Below are positions 33,564-45,614 of a stretch of 64,000 nt of DNA, piece by piece. Source of the DNA: DATJPD01 sp036394195 (GTDB lineage Bacteria; Pseudomonadota; Alphaproteobacteria; CACIAM-22H2); NCBI GenBank assembly GCA_036394195.1, contig DASWFO010000199.1, forward strand, positions 12,192 to 76,191, given 5' to 3'. The translations under genes and the position numbers were made by a program. Below the pieces are notes generated by a model, which was not told the DNA's origin, did not search any database, and worked only from the letters and a program-made list of their open reading frames with translations. Position 1 is the first letter of the stretch. Each line of letters begins with the position of its first letter.

Positions 33564-33671
33564 GCAATACTGCAATTCTTTTTCTAAGCCGCTGAAATGA
33601 CGCGCGAATAACGCCAAAAAAGAATTGCAGCGGTTCGATTTCGCGAAAACGGCTGCAATTCTTTTCGAGCG
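33564..33671. repeat. Intergenic inverted-repeat element, locus 2
   Basis: Three copies of the unit found near 16.4 kb: CTGCAATTCTTTTTC (33570-33584), AAAAAAGAATTGCAG (33616-33630) and GCTGCAATTCTTTTC (about 33652-33666). The first is preceded by GCAATA, so GCAATACTGCAATTCTT is the exact reverse complement of the unit at locus 1. The arms can form alternative hairpins. The element lies in the gap between the AroQ-like gene and the 3' end of the convergent MFS gene. Confidence 0.7.
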
Positions 33672-33750
33672 CATCGCGCTGGTCTCCGGACTGTTTCGTG
33701 ATTTGCACGCCCAAAACGACCCAAGGGCGCAACGGTTCCGGGAAGCGAAC

Positions 33751-35337
33751 TTATCCAGATTTCTGGCGGCGCGCGGTCGGGCCGATGGTCAGGGCGGCGC
33801 AGACGGCGCTGAGCAGCGCCAGGCCGGCCGCGATCAGCATCACGACCCGGAAGCTCGCGACGAAGGCTTCGCTCAGCGTTCGCTCCAGAAGCTGCCGCTG
33901 CGCGCCGCCGATGCCGGGCGGGACAGCCGCCTCGGCGAGCTTGGGCACTTCGGCCAATAGCGCGCGCCGCAGCTCGGGGTCGACCTGCAGGTCCGCAAGG
34001 CGCTGCTCGAGGGCCGAACCGAACACGCTCACCGCGACGGCGCCCAGCAGCGCCACCGCCAGCAGGGCCGCGACCCGCGCGGTCGCATTGTTGATCCCGG
34101 ATGCCACTCCGGCGTGGCGGCTGTCGACCGCGGCCATGACGGTCGTGGTGAGCGGTGCCACGCTGACCGCCATGCCGAAGCCGAGCACCGCCATGGGTGG
34201 GAAGACCGTCACCCAATAGGAGCCCCCGATCCCGGCCAGCGCGAACAGCGCAAATCCGAGCGCCGCGATGACCGGGCCGACGATCAGCGGCGGCCGCGCG
34301 CCATAGCGGGCGATGAGGCCGCCCGACCAGCGCGACAGCCCGCCCATGATCAGCGTGAACGGAAGGAACGCGGCACCCGCGAGGGCGGCCGAATAACCCT
34401 GGATCTTGATCAGGTTGAAGGGCACGAAAAACATGGCGCCGCTCAGCGCGAAGTAGAGGGGCAGGGTGATCGCGTTGGCGCCGCTGAACGCCGGCGAGCG
34501 GAACAGGCGAAGCTGCATCATCGGCGATCGGGTGTGCGCTTCCCACGACACAAACAGGCCGAGGATCGCGACCCCGGCGAAGAGAGCGAGCAGCACCATG
34601 GTGTCGCGCCAGCCGACGTCGGACGCCTCGGTCAGGCCGTAAGCGAGGGCGCCGAGCCCGGCCGTGGCCAAGGCGCCGCCGGGCCAATCGATCGCTCCGT
34701 CTTCCTCGTCGCGGCTCTCCGGCACCCGCCAATAGGCCAGCGCCAGCGTCACTGCGGCGATCGGCAGATTGAGGAAGAAGATCGCCCGCCACGACCAGGC
34801 ATCGACCAGCCAGCCGCCGACCACCGGTCCCAGCGCCGTCGTGAGTGCCGAAAATCCCGCCCACGTTCCGATCGCACGGCCGCGCTCGGCCTCCGGGAAG
34901 GCGGCGCTGATGATCGCAAGGCTGCAGGGCACCATGAGCGCACCACCGATGCCCTGGGCAGCGCGCGCCGCGATCAGCGCGGCGGAGCTCGGTGCGAGCC
35001 CGCACGCCGCGGACGCGGCGGCGAACAGCATCACGCCCAGCCCGAAGACGCGCCTCCGGCCGAACCGGTCGCCCGCGGCACCGCCGATCAGGATCAAGGC
35101 GCTCAGCATCAGCATGTAGCCGTTGGCGATCCATTGCACCCCGCGAAGCGAGACAGCGAGATCGGTCTGGATCGCGGGCAAGGCCACGTTGACCACCGAG
35201 CCGTCGATGAAGGCGAGGCTGGAGCCGAGGATCGTTGCCGCCAGCACCCACGGCTTGGCGCGCTCGGCGCACCCGGCCGCCGCCGGTGCGGAGCGGATCA
35301 CACCGGCGTCGCACGGCGTCTGCGTGAGGCCGACCAT
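33751..35337 (-). CDS. MFS drug exporter, DHA2 family (14 membrane segments, EmrB/QacA-like)
   Basis: A 528-residue multidrug exporter. It begins the membrane part with AATILGSSLAFIDGSVVNVALP, the DHA2 signature, followed by VQWIANGYMLMLSALILIGGAAGDRFGRRRVF (motif A), ALIAARAAQGIGGALMVPC and GFSALTTALGPVVGGWL (motif C). Length and spacing fit 14 helices. It should extrude toxic organic compounds using the proton gradient. No regulator or adaptor (EmrA) lies beside it. The stop is at the repeat element of 33.6 kb. Confidence 0.88.
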   Translation of the reverse strand: MVGLTQTPCDAGVIRSAPAAAGCAERAKPWVLAATILGSSLAFIDGSVVNVALPAIQTDLAVSLRGVQWIANGYMLMLSALILIGGAAGDRFGRRRVFGLGVMLFAAASAACGLAPSSAALIAARAAQGIGGALMVPCSLAIISAAFPEAERGRAIGTWAGFSALTTALGPVVGGWLVDAWSWRAIFFLNLPIAAVTLALAYWRVPESRDEEDGAIDWPGGALATAGLGALAYGLTEASDVGWRDTMVLLALFAGVAILGLFVSWEAHTRSPMMQLRLFRSPAFSGANAITLPLYFALSGAMFFVPFNLIKIQGYSAALAGAAFLPFTLIMGGLSRWSGGLIARYGARPPLIVGPVIAALGFALFALAGIGGSYWVTVFPPMAVLGFGMAVSVAPLTTTVMAAVDSRHAGVASGINNATARVAALLAVALLGAVAVSVFGSALEQRLADLQVDPELRRALLAEVPKLAEAAVPPGIGGAQRQLLERTLSEAFVASFRVVMLIAAGLALLSAVCAALTIGPTARRQKSG

Positions 35338-35445
35338 GGGCGACCTTACCGCTGCGCGAGGAGCATGGACAGCAAGCGCGGATATCGACAGGGCGGGGCG
35401 GCGGTGCTACGCAGGCTGCACCCAATCCCATCCGAGGCTGCTCCG

Positions 35446-36102
35446 ATGAACGATGCTCCGTCTCCCGCCGTGCTCGACGCGCGCAACCGCATTGCCGCCT
35501 TGCGGACGAAGGTCGCGCGGCTCGGCGACAGCGGGTTCGATCTGCTGTTCCGCGTCGCGCGGACCCACAACGCCTGGCAGAACAAGCCGGTGCCGGACGC
35601 GTTGTTGCGCGAGATCGTCGACATCATGCAGCTTGGGCCGACCAGCCAGAACTGCCAGCCGGTGCGGATCCTGTTTGTGCGCTCGCCGGAGCAGAGGGCG
35701 AAGCTCGCCGAGGCGGCGAGCCCGGCCAACGCAGCCAAGATCAAGGTCGCGCCGGTGGCCGCGATCGTCGGCTACGACACCAAATTCTACGAGCACCTGA
35801 AGCGCACATTCCCGCACCGGCCGGAGGCCGCGGACAACTACCGCAACAACGCGGCGCTTGCCGAAGCGACGGCGTTCCGCAACGGCTCGCTGCAGGGCGC
35901 GTACTTCATCATCGCCGCGCGCGCGATCGGCCTCGACACCGGGCCGATGTCGGGCTTCAACAACGCCAAGGTGGACGAGCAGTTCTTCGCCGGCACGTCG
36001 GTGAAGTCGAACTTCCTGTGCAACCTCGGCTATGGCGACGAGACCGGCGTCATGCAGAAGCTGCCGCGCCTCGGCTTCGAGGAGATCGTCAAGTTCATCT
36101 AG
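35446..36102 (+). CDS. Nitroreductase-family FMN reductase, RutE-like
   Basis: A 218-residue protein of the nitroreductase family closest to malonic semialdehyde reductase (RutE): RTHNAWQNKPVPDALLREIVDIMQLGPTSQNCQPVRILFV, then GYDTKFYEHLKRTFPH and GPMSGFNNAKVDEQFFAGT. RutE reduces 3-oxopropanoate to 3-hydroxypropanoate in uracil breakdown, but no other rut genes are here, so it may serve another small aldehyde or enone. Its end overlaps, on the other strand, the remnant of a PIN-domain toxin. Confidence 0.82.
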   Translation: MNDAPSPAVLDARNRIAALRTKVARLGDSGFDLLFRVARTHNAWQNKPVPDALLREIVDIMQLGPTSQNCQPVRILFVRSPEQRAKLAEAASPANAAKIKVAPVAAIVGYDTKFYEHLKRTFPHRPEAADNYRNNAALAEATAFRNGSLQGAYFIIAARAIGLDTGPMSGFNNAKVDEQFFAGTSVKSNFLCNLGYGDETGVMQKLPRLGFEEIVKFI

Positions 36103-36211
36103 GCCTGGCTACGGTCTCGCGATCCGCGCGAGATAGCTTGCCGATGTGAGAAATTGGAATGCCCTGAAATGGATCGAGGGCCAGCAGATCGCGGTCACCC
36201 GTGACGATGGC
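36095..36211 (-). pseudogene. Remnant of a PIN-domain toxin (3' end only)
   Basis: Directly after the TAG of the antitoxin at 36212, in the same frame, about 38 codons remain open: AIVTGDRDLLALDPFQGIPI and a basic tail. This is the typical end of a VapC-like PIN domain (the TGDxDLL motif near the last catalytic Asp). The first two-thirds of the toxin, including the N-terminal acidic residues, are gone, as if deleted between the antitoxin stop and this point. There is no start codon and it should not be functional. Confidence 0.65.
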
Positions 36212-36463
36212 CTAGCCTTCATCGGCCAGGATCGCCGTCAACTTCTCTTCGGTAAGGCCGCGCCGCGCCGCCTGTTCGGCAATCCGGTCGCAGAACCGTT
36301 GGAAGTCTTCGACATTGGCGGCGCGCAGGCGTTCGTAGTCGTGCGTCGAGAGCAGCACGGCAACGTCGCGCTTTTGTCGGCGGATGACGACCGGCTCGCG
36401 TTGGGCCGCGTCGAGAAGCGCCGCCAGCCGTTGCTTGGCATCGGTGGCTGAGACGTAACGCAT
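36212..36463 (-). CDS. Orphan Phd/YefM-type antitoxin
   Basis: An 83-residue antitoxin-like protein: MRYVSATDAKQRLAALLDAA (the Phd/YefM fold), QREPVVIRRQKRDVAVLLS, and a C-terminal helix EEKLTAILADEG that would neutralise a toxin. Its partner is reduced to the remnant at 36095-36211. Such orphans may persist as transcriptional repressors or anti-addiction genes. The start at 36463 is chosen because the family begins within two residues of that Met. Confidence 0.75.
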   Translation of the reverse strand: MRYVSATDAKQRLAALLDAAQREPVVIRRQKRDVAVLLSTHDYERLRAANVEDFQRFCDRIAEQAARRGLTEEKLTAILADEG

Positions 36464-36545
36464 GGAACCCCTCGTTTTGTCCATTTTAGATAAAAAAGAC
36501 ATAGCGGAGCAAACCCAAGGCACACTTAACAAAGAGTACCGCCCG

Positions 36546-36974
36546 CTACGACGGGTCGCGACGAGGCCGCTTGGCGAAGGGATCAAGTAATTCGACGCCG
36601 GTGGGCGCGAAGTCGGACAGATTACGGGTCACCACCGTAAAACCGTGCTCGAGCGCGGTGGCGGCAATGGCGATATCGAGCCCCTTGTTGCCGATCCGCG
36701 CCGCAAGTCGTCCCCATCGGCGGACAATGGGCACGTCGATCGGGAGGATGCGCTCGCCATAGACCCGCAACGTCATGTCGAGCCAAGCGGCGAGCTGATC
36801 TGCGAATGATGGATCAATCGTTCGCTGACGTTCAATTCCCAATTCGATCTCGCCGATCGTCACCACGCTGAGAAACAAGTCGGCCGGGTTCGCGGCGCCG
36901 ATCCAGGACACGACATGAGGGTCGCGGTGCTTTTTCCGCAATTCGGAAAGGACGACGGTGTCGAGGAGATACAT
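36546..36974 (-). CDS. vapC: VapC-like PIN-domain ribonuclease toxin
   Basis: A 142-residue PIN toxin that should cleave RNA when free. Conserved acidic residues are visible: Asp5 in MYLLDTVVLSELRK, Glu in TIGEIELGI, Asp in KGLDIAIAATALEHG, and the terminal TRNLSDF motif. The usual Asn of LDTNVLSE is Val here, a mild change. Its ATG overlaps the antitoxin stop by one base (TGATG), the usual order antitoxin then toxin. Confidence 0.85.
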   Translation of the reverse strand: MYLLDTVVLSELRKKHRDPHVVSWIGAANPADLFLSVVTIGEIELGIERQRTIDPSFADQLAAWLDMTLRVYGERILPIDVPIVRRWGRLAARIGNKGLDIAIAATALEHGFTVVTRNLSDFAPTGVELLDPFAKRPRRDPS

Positions 36975-37237
36975 CAGTCGTCTGTGTCGCGATCGCGGAG
37001 ATCTCCCTTCAAGCGCTCGAAGGAGCCATCATCGGCGGGCATCGCGAGCAGATGATCCGAGAACCGCGGGGCCTTTAGGCGCTCGAGGCGCTGGAGGCGC
37101 GCGTATTCATCCGCCGCCACGACCACCACGGCTGGCTTGCCATGCTTGGTGACGGTCTGGGGCGTATGGCGCGCCGCCTCGACCACGGCGCTGAAGCGGT
37201 TCTTTGCGTCTTGAAGGGACCAACGCGAGGGAGGCAT
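36974..37237 (-). CDS. Phd/YefM-family antitoxin of the VapC-like toxin
   Basis: An 87-residue antitoxin starting WSLQDAKNRFSAVVEAARHTPQ, with VTKHGKPAVVVVAADEYARL in the DNA-binding fold and an acidic C-terminal tail (DDGSFERLKGDLRDRDTDD) for toxin binding. It belongs to a different lineage from the orphan antitoxin at 36212. It is first in the pair and probably autoregulates; no operator palindrome was identified. Confidence 0.85.
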   Translation of the reverse strand: MPPSRWSLQDAKNRFSAVVEAARHTPQTVTKHGKPAVVVVAADEYARLQRLERLKAPRFSDHLLAMPADDGSFERLKGDLRDRDTDD

Positions 37238-37597
37238 GGGAGCCTATTCTAGCTAGAACTTCTGTCCAGAATATGAGGCGGTTGGCCGATGGGTCAAGAG
37301 AGGACGGTTTTCATCGCTTTTTCGGACGGTATTTTGACCTTGCCAAGTGAGAACAAAACAGGTACTGTCATTTTCAACAGCTCCGGCCGGATTTGGCGAG
37401 CAGCTGAGGATGGCCGGAGCGGAAATATATAACGGAACAAAACGGGCACGGAACTAACGCCGTGGCCCGTGAGCCGAGACCGAACCGGGGCGGTCTTGGC
37501 GTTCCAGGATGCGGCCCGGCGGATCGGCCCAGCTTCTTTGCGACTGTCGGCTTTGCGACTCGCGGGGGGCTATGAAATAAGGAAGGGAGTATCGAAC
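37238..37597. other. Intergenic region before recA
   Basis: 360 bases between the divergent antitoxin and recA genes. It contains the candidate LexA site at 37351-37365 and the recA ribosome site AAGGAAGGGAG (about 37579-37589). I see no other gene or RNA. Confidence 0.5.
37351..37365 (+). promoter_or_regulatory. Candidate LexA box of recA
   Basis: GAAC-AAAACAG-GTAC. Alphaproteobacterial LexA sites are GAAC-N7-GAAC (or GTTC-N7-GTTC on the other strand); this has the exact spacing with one mismatch in the second half. Its place before recA makes SOS control likely. Confidence 0.55.
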
Positions 37598-38680
<1,083 letters not shown>

Positions 38681-38742
38681 CCAGCTCCCAACCCTGTCGC
38701 CGCGTTTCTTGGTTTCGGCGGCAACGGGGCAGGGAAACAGAC

Positions 38743-38793
38743 GGGCGGCTCGCTGTCGCGCTCAGGCGACGGAGAGCCGCCCGCTCTGTTTTT
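38743..38793 (+). terminator. Rho-independent terminator of recA
   Basis: Arms GGGCGGCTC (38743-38751) and GAGCCGCCC (38774-38782) with an inner GTCGC/GCGAC stem, followed by GCTCTG and TTTTT. It begins 62 bases after the recA stop and also separates it from the convergent gene at 38798. Confidence 0.8.
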
Positions 38794-38797
38794 AGTT

Positions 38798-40762
38798 TCA
38801 AGCTGTGGTGACGCTGAACGGCTGCGGCGGGCGGTCGGCGACGTAGGCCTCCCACATGGTGCGGTAGGCGGCTTCCAGATGGCGCACGAAGCGGGCCGTG
38901 TCGAACAACGGTGATGTGGCCTTCGCCTTGGCCAGCCGGTTGCGGACCGCCGCAAGCGCGGCCGGATCGCTGGCCAGGCGCAGCGCGATCGCTTCGTACT
39001 CTTCCGGCGTGCGGGCGATCAGGTCATTCAAGCCCACTGACCGCACAAGGCTGGCGCCGACGCGCGCGGCAAAGCGGTCGCCGTGCAGGGTCACCGCCGG
39101 GACGCCCAGCCCGAGGACGTCGGCCACGGTCGAATGGCCGTTATAGAACAGCGTGTCGAGATAGAGATCGGCGGCGCGCTGGCGGGCCAGGTGCTCGCCG
39201 CGCGGCAGGCGCGGCGCGAACACCAGGCGCTCGGCGGCGATGCCGTGCGTGGCCGCTTCGCGGCGCAGGGTGTCGTGCGCCGCCGGATGGTCGACGCGCA
39301 GCCACAGCGCGCTGCCAGGAGTCTTGGCCAACAGGCGCATCCAGATCGCGAACGCCCGCGGTTCGATCTTGTGGCTCAAGGTGAAGGCCTCGAACACAAG
39401 GCCCGTCGTGGGCAAGCCCAGCGCCTGGCGCGACGGCGCCGGCCCATCCGGTGCGGCCGCGGTGGCGAAATAGGGGCCCGGCAGGTGCACCAGGGCTTCG
39501 GTGAAACAGGGCTGCTCGGCCGCCGGTGCGATCGCCGGATCGACCAGCATGTAGTCGATGAAGTCGACGCCTAAGGTGCCGGGGAAGCCGAGCCAGGTCA
39601 CCTGGAGGGGGGCCGGCCGGCGGGCGAGGATCTCGAGCCCGTTGCCCTTGGTGTGGCCGGCGAGGTCGATCAGGATGTCGACGCCGTCCTCGTGGATGCG
39701 CTGGGCGGCCTCGCGCACGGTGTGCTCCGCAAGGTCGACCATCCGGTCGACCGTCTTGCTTAGCTGCCGGCGCTCCGGGCCGCGGTCGTCGCGCGCCAGC
39801 GCATAGGCGATCGTTTCGAACCGGGCGCGGTCGTGATGCCCAAACAGGCTCGCCACGATGTGTCCCACCGGATGGTCGCCGAAGTCGCTCGACAGGTATC
39901 CGATGCGCAGCCGGCGGCCGGCATCACCCGCATCGGGGCGCCGAAACTGGAACGCCGGCTGGGCCACCAGCCCGTGGGCGCGAGCGTAGTCGACGGCGAT
40001 CTTCCGGAACTCCGCTGCCGACAGCGCGATCGGCAGGCGCAGGACTTCGAGCGGCACCGGCGGCCGCTGGGTCTCGGAGCCCGGCCGCAGCGCCGGCTCG
40101 ATGATGTCCGGGCGCACCCGGCCGAGGCCGTCCCAGCGGCACAGCGACTGGCGCAGATTGGCCGCGCGCGAGCGGGCGTCCAGCTCCGCCGGGTCGCGGC
40201 GCGCCGCTTCGTCATAGCTGGCGATCGCGGCGTCGAACTTGTCCTGCAGGCTCAGCACCAGGGCGAGGTCGTAATGCGCCGGTACGAAATCGGGCTCCTG
40301 CTGGAGCACCTCGCGGTAGACCGCCTCGGCCGCGGCGTAGTTCTTCAGCCGGAACAGCGTCTGGCCGATCCGGTACTGCAGCATGTGGTCGCCAGGGGCG
40401 AGATCGAGGGCCGCGGCAAAACAGTCATGGGCAGATTCGAAATGGCCGAGCTCGAACTGCATCTGGGCGAGATTGGCCAGCACGTCGGCCGAGTCCGGCC
40501 GCAGCTCGAGCGAACGGCCCAGCGCCTCGATGGCGTCTTCGACCTCGCCCTGGCGAAACCGCACCAGGCCGCTCATATGGAGGGCCTCGGGATCCTCCGG
40601 ACTGGCGGCGAGCAGGCGGTCGCAGATCGCCCGCGCGTCGCCGTACCGGTGTTCGGCCAGATGGTTGGCGATGGCGGCGAGGTCGGCAGCGAGCATGTTA
40701 GGCGTCAAATCCTCAGGTAACGGCGGCTGGACACGCGGCCGGTCCGGCGCTAAATCAATCAT
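38798..40762 (-). CDS. TPR / SPINDLY-type O-GlcNAc transferase-like glycosyltransferase
   Basis: A 654-residue protein. Residues about 25-215 are tetratricopeptide repeats ([40 protein letters not shown], then [21 protein letters not shown]). Residues about 285-640 are the SPINDLY/OGT catalytic region: [57 protein letters not shown], and [37 protein letters not shown]. It probably transfers a sugar to protein Ser/Thr; bacterial members sometimes modify flagellins, and a flagellin gene lies at the window edge, though 38 kb away. It is divergent from alaS with only 36 bases between starts. Confidence 0.85.
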   Translation of the reverse strand: MIDLAPDRPRVQPPLPEDLTPNMLAADLAAIANHLAEHRYGDARAICDRLLAASPEDPEALHMSGLVRFRQGEVEDAIEALGRSLELRPDSADVLANLAQMQFELGHFESAHDCFAAALDLAPGDHMLQYRIGQTLFRLKNYAAAEAVYREVLQQEPDFVPAHYDLALVLSLQDKFDAAIASYDEAARRDPAELDARSRAANLRQSLCRWDGLGRVRPDIIEPALRPGSETQRPPVPLEVLRLPIALSAAEFRKIAVDYARAHGLVAQPAFQFRRPDAGDAGRRLRIGYLSSDFGDHPVGHIVASLFGHHDRARFETIAYALARDDRGPERRQLSKTVDRMVDLAEHTVREAAQRIHEDGVDILIDLAGHTKGNGLEILARRPAPLQVTWLGFPGTLGVDFIDYMLVDPAIAPAAEQPCFTEALVHLPGPYFATAAAPDGPAPSRQALGLPTTGLVFEAFTLSHKIEPRAFAIWMRLLAKTPGSALWLRVDHPAAHDTLRREAATHGIAAERLVFAPRLPRGEHLARQRAADLYLDTLFYNGHSTVADVLGLGVPAVTLHGDRFAARVGASLVRSVGLNDLIARTPEEYEAIALRLASDPAALAAVRNRLAKAKATSPLFDTARFVRHLEAAYRTMWEAYVADRPPQPFSVTTA

Positions 40763-40798
40763 CCGCGCGATTTTTTCAAGCCCTCAAATAGTTTAACC

Positions 40799-43459
<2,661 letters not shown>

Positions 43460-43465
43460 GTCCCG

Positions 43466-43687
43466 TCAATCGTCGCCGCCGGCCGCGGCGGCGATCGGAT
43501 CGGGTCCGGGCTCGGCCCACCAGCGTGGCAGCTGCGGGAAGAGGATGGCCTCGGCGTGACGTTCGAGCCGGCGGGCGAGCCGCAGGCTTTCCGCGGTGCG
43601 GCGGGCCGTCATGCGCAATTCCGCGGCGGCTTCGTGCAGTTTGTGGGCCCAGGCGATCGCGTCGGGCTGCGGGGATCGGGCGGTCAT
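43466..43687 (-). CDS. Small hypothetical protein, convergent with alaS
   Basis: A 73-residue product, Ala and Arg rich, with a probable helical core (AIAWAHKLHEAAAELRMTAR, RLERHAEAILFPQLPRWW) and no signal or membrane segment. The start at 43687 is the last Met before the helix. Family not recognised. The end is six bases from the alaS stop on the opposite strand. Confidence 0.45.
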   Translation of the reverse strand: MTARSPQPDAIAWAHKLHEAAAELRMTARRTAESLRLARRLERHAEAILFPQLPRWWAEPGPDPIAAAAGGDD

Positions 43688-43749
43688 GGGGCGAGTAAAG
43701 CCGCGGGCCATGACCTGCCGGTGAATCAATTGTGACGGTTTTTCGTCGG

Positions 43750-44403
43750 CTACTTTCGTACCGCCAGCTTGGCGTTCTGAGTGGCCAGCGAGTGTTCGAG
43801 CTCGCGCTTGGCCTCTTCCGGCGTGCGCTGGCGGAGCAGGGTCTTGTCCTGCAGCGTGGTGTCCTGGCCGCGCACCGGATCGGCGACCGCGTCCTCGAGG
43901 GTGTGCGCCCATTTCCATTCCTCGGGCGGCCGGATAGAGCCGTCGCTGCCGACCTGATCGAGGCCCCAGAAGATCTCCAGGCGGTGGCCGTCGGGGTCGC
44001 GGAATTCGACCGCGATCTGCACCCCGGCCCGGCGCCGGCCCTCGAAGTCGATCGGTATGTTGTGTTTCTTGAGATGGTCGCGGGCGCGGAACACCTCATC
44101 CAGCGTGCCCACCTCGAACGCCATGTGGTTGAGTTCGATGTTCGGCGAGGTGCCTGGCATCGAGCCGACCAGGGCGACGCCGTGATGGTCGGCGTTGCAG
44201 CGCATGAACACCATGCCGCCGGGGGCAATGTCCGGCGTGTACACGTCGGAGACCTTGAAGCCGAGGATCTCGGTATAGAAGCGCACCGACCGTTCGAGAT
44301 CGCTGGAGTTCAGCACCACATGCCCGATTTTGGTGATGTTGAACGGCGTTCCCTTGGGCCGGATGTGGGCCTTGATGCGCGCAGGATCGATCGTTTTGCT
44401 CAC
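43750..44403 (-). CDS. VOC-family dioxygenase-like metalloprotein
   Basis: A 217-residue vicinal-oxygen-chelate protein starting at GTG 44403 after GGAGAG. Metal ligands can be placed at His in ITKIGHVVLNSSDLERSVRFY, His in ELNHMAFEVG and Glu in GHRLEIFWG, the pattern of extradiol dioxygenases and glyoxalase-like enzymes. The C-terminal extension (EEAKRELEHSLATQNAKLAV) is helical. Substrate unknown; the adjacent methyltransferase gene runs in the same direction 73 bases upstream. Confidence 0.75.
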   Translation of the reverse strand: MSKTIDPARIKAHIRPKGTPFNITKIGHVVLNSSDLERSVRFYTEILGFKVSDVYTPDIAPGGMVFMRCNADHHGVALVGSMPGTSPNIELNHMAFEVGTLDEVFRARDHLKKHNIPIDFEGRRRAGVQIAVEFRDPDGHRLEIFWGLDQVGSDGSIRPPEEWKWAHTLEDAVADPVRGQDTTLQDKTLLRQRTPEEAKRELEHSLATQNAKLAVRK

Positions 44404-44475
44404 GTCTGCTCTCCGGGCTCGTCAGAGGAGGCTGAAATCAGGCCGCTCCGCCGTCTGGAAGTCAAGCCGGAGCAG

Positions 44476-45510
44476 CTAGCGGCCCAGGACCTCGCGCCGC
44501 ACGATCGCCGTCCCTTCGGCCAGCACCTTGAGCTTGGCGAAGGCGGCGTCGCGCGAAATGTATTTCATACCGCAATCCGGGGCCGGGATGATGCGCTCAG
44601 GCGGGACGTATTTGAACGCCCGGCGGATGCGGTCCGCGACCATGTCGGGCGTCTCGGGCGCCGGGTCGCCGAGGCTGATCACGCCGAGAATGATCGTCTT
44701 GCCGGGGAGGCTGTTCAGGATCTCGAGGTCGAGGTTGGATTGCGCGGTTTCGATCGAGATCTGGCCGGCGGCGCTTGATGCCAGCTCAGGAAGGAATGAA
44801 TACCCGCTCGGCCGCACATGGACGACATGCGCATAGCCGAAGCACAGATGGACCGCGGTCGGGCCCGGGATGCCCTCGAGCGCCCGGTTGATCGCCTTCA
44901 CGCCGTAGGCCTTGGCCTTCTCCGGCCGTGCCTGCAGATACGGCTCGTCCAGCTGGATCACGTCGGCGCCGGCCGCCTTCAGGTCGCGGATCTCGGCGTT
45001 CACCGCCGCGGCATAGTCCATCGCCAGCGCTTCGTCGTCCGGATAGTGGTCGTTCTGCGCCTGCTGGGTCATGGTGAAGGGGCCCGGCAGGGTGATCTTG
45101 ATCTTCCGATCGGTGTTGCGGCGGAGGAACTCGACGTCGCGCACTTCGATCGGCCGCGTCCGCCGCACCGGGCCGGCGACCCGGGGCACCGGGTTGGCGT
45201 GGCCGGTGCGGTCGAGAGCGCTGCCGGGCCGGTCGATGTCGACGCCTGACAGAGCGGTCGCGAAGCGGTTGGAGTAGCTCTCGCGCCGCATCTCGCCGTC
45301 GGTGATGATGTCGATGCCGGCTCGCTCCTGATCGCGGATCGCGACCAACGTCGCGTCGTCCTGCGCCTGCTCGAGGAATGCCGGCGTGACGCGCCAGATC
45401 TCGTGGGCGCGGACGCGCGGCGGCAGCCGGCCCTTCAGATTGGTGCGGTCGATCAGCCAATCCGGCTGCGGGTAGCTGCCGACAACCGTCGTTGGCAGGA
45501 TCTGGTCCAT
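44476..45510 (-). CDS. MetE C-terminal-like zinc methyltransferase
   Basis: A 344-residue single-domain relative of the C-terminal half of cobalamin-independent methionine synthase. The zinc ligands are in place: His and Cys in TAVHLCFGYAHVVH, Glu in QISIETAQSNLDLE, and Cys in IPAPDCGMKYIS. Also seen are TTVVGSYPQPDWL, GIDIITDGEMRRESYSNRF and KITLPGPFTM. Without the N-terminal half it cannot be standard MetE; such short forms may use a methylcobalamin or other methyl donor, or act in breakdown of methylated thiols. The start is the Met just before DQILPTTVVGSY, after GGGGGA. Confidence 0.82.
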   Translation of the reverse strand: MDQILPTTVVGSYPQPDWLIDRTNLKGRLPPRVRAHEIWRVTPAFLEQAQDDATLVAIRDQERAGIDIITDGEMRRESYSNRFATALSGVDIDRPGSALDRTGHANPVPRVAGPVRRTRPIEVRDVEFLRRNTDRKIKITLPGPFTMTQQAQNDHYPDDEALAMDYAAAVNAEIRDLKAAGADVIQLDEPYLQARPEKAKAYGVKAINRALEGIPGPTAVHLCFGYAHVVHVRPSGYSFLPELASSAAGQISIETAQSNLDLEILNSLPGKTIILGVISLGDPAPETPDMVADRIRRAFKYVPPERIIPAPDCGMKYISRDAAFAKLKVLAEGTAIVRREVLGR

Positions 45511-45550
45511 CGCGTCCCCCAGTGTTCGTCGTTGTTGGCCCACGTTAGCG

Positions 45551-45587
45551 CAAAAGAAAAAAGCGCGGGAGAGTTTCTCCCGCGCTT
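45551..45587 (-). terminator. Rho-independent terminator of icd (minus strand)
   Basis: A perfect 12-base-pair stem, AAGCGCGGGAGA (45561-45572) and TCTCCCGCGCTT (45576-45587), with a 3-base loop. On the minus strand it is followed by a T-rich run (complement of AAAAGAAAA at 45552-45560). It starts 27 bases after the icd stop. Confidence 0.88.
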
Positions 45588-45614
45588 CATTTGGCCAGCC
45601 AGTTCAGCCTCGGG

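Noticed and set aside
34114..35445. Extension of the nitroreductase frame upstream by 444 codons
   Set aside because: The extension lies antisense to the MFS transporter and has extreme charge bias; the nitroreductase family starts at ATG 35446.
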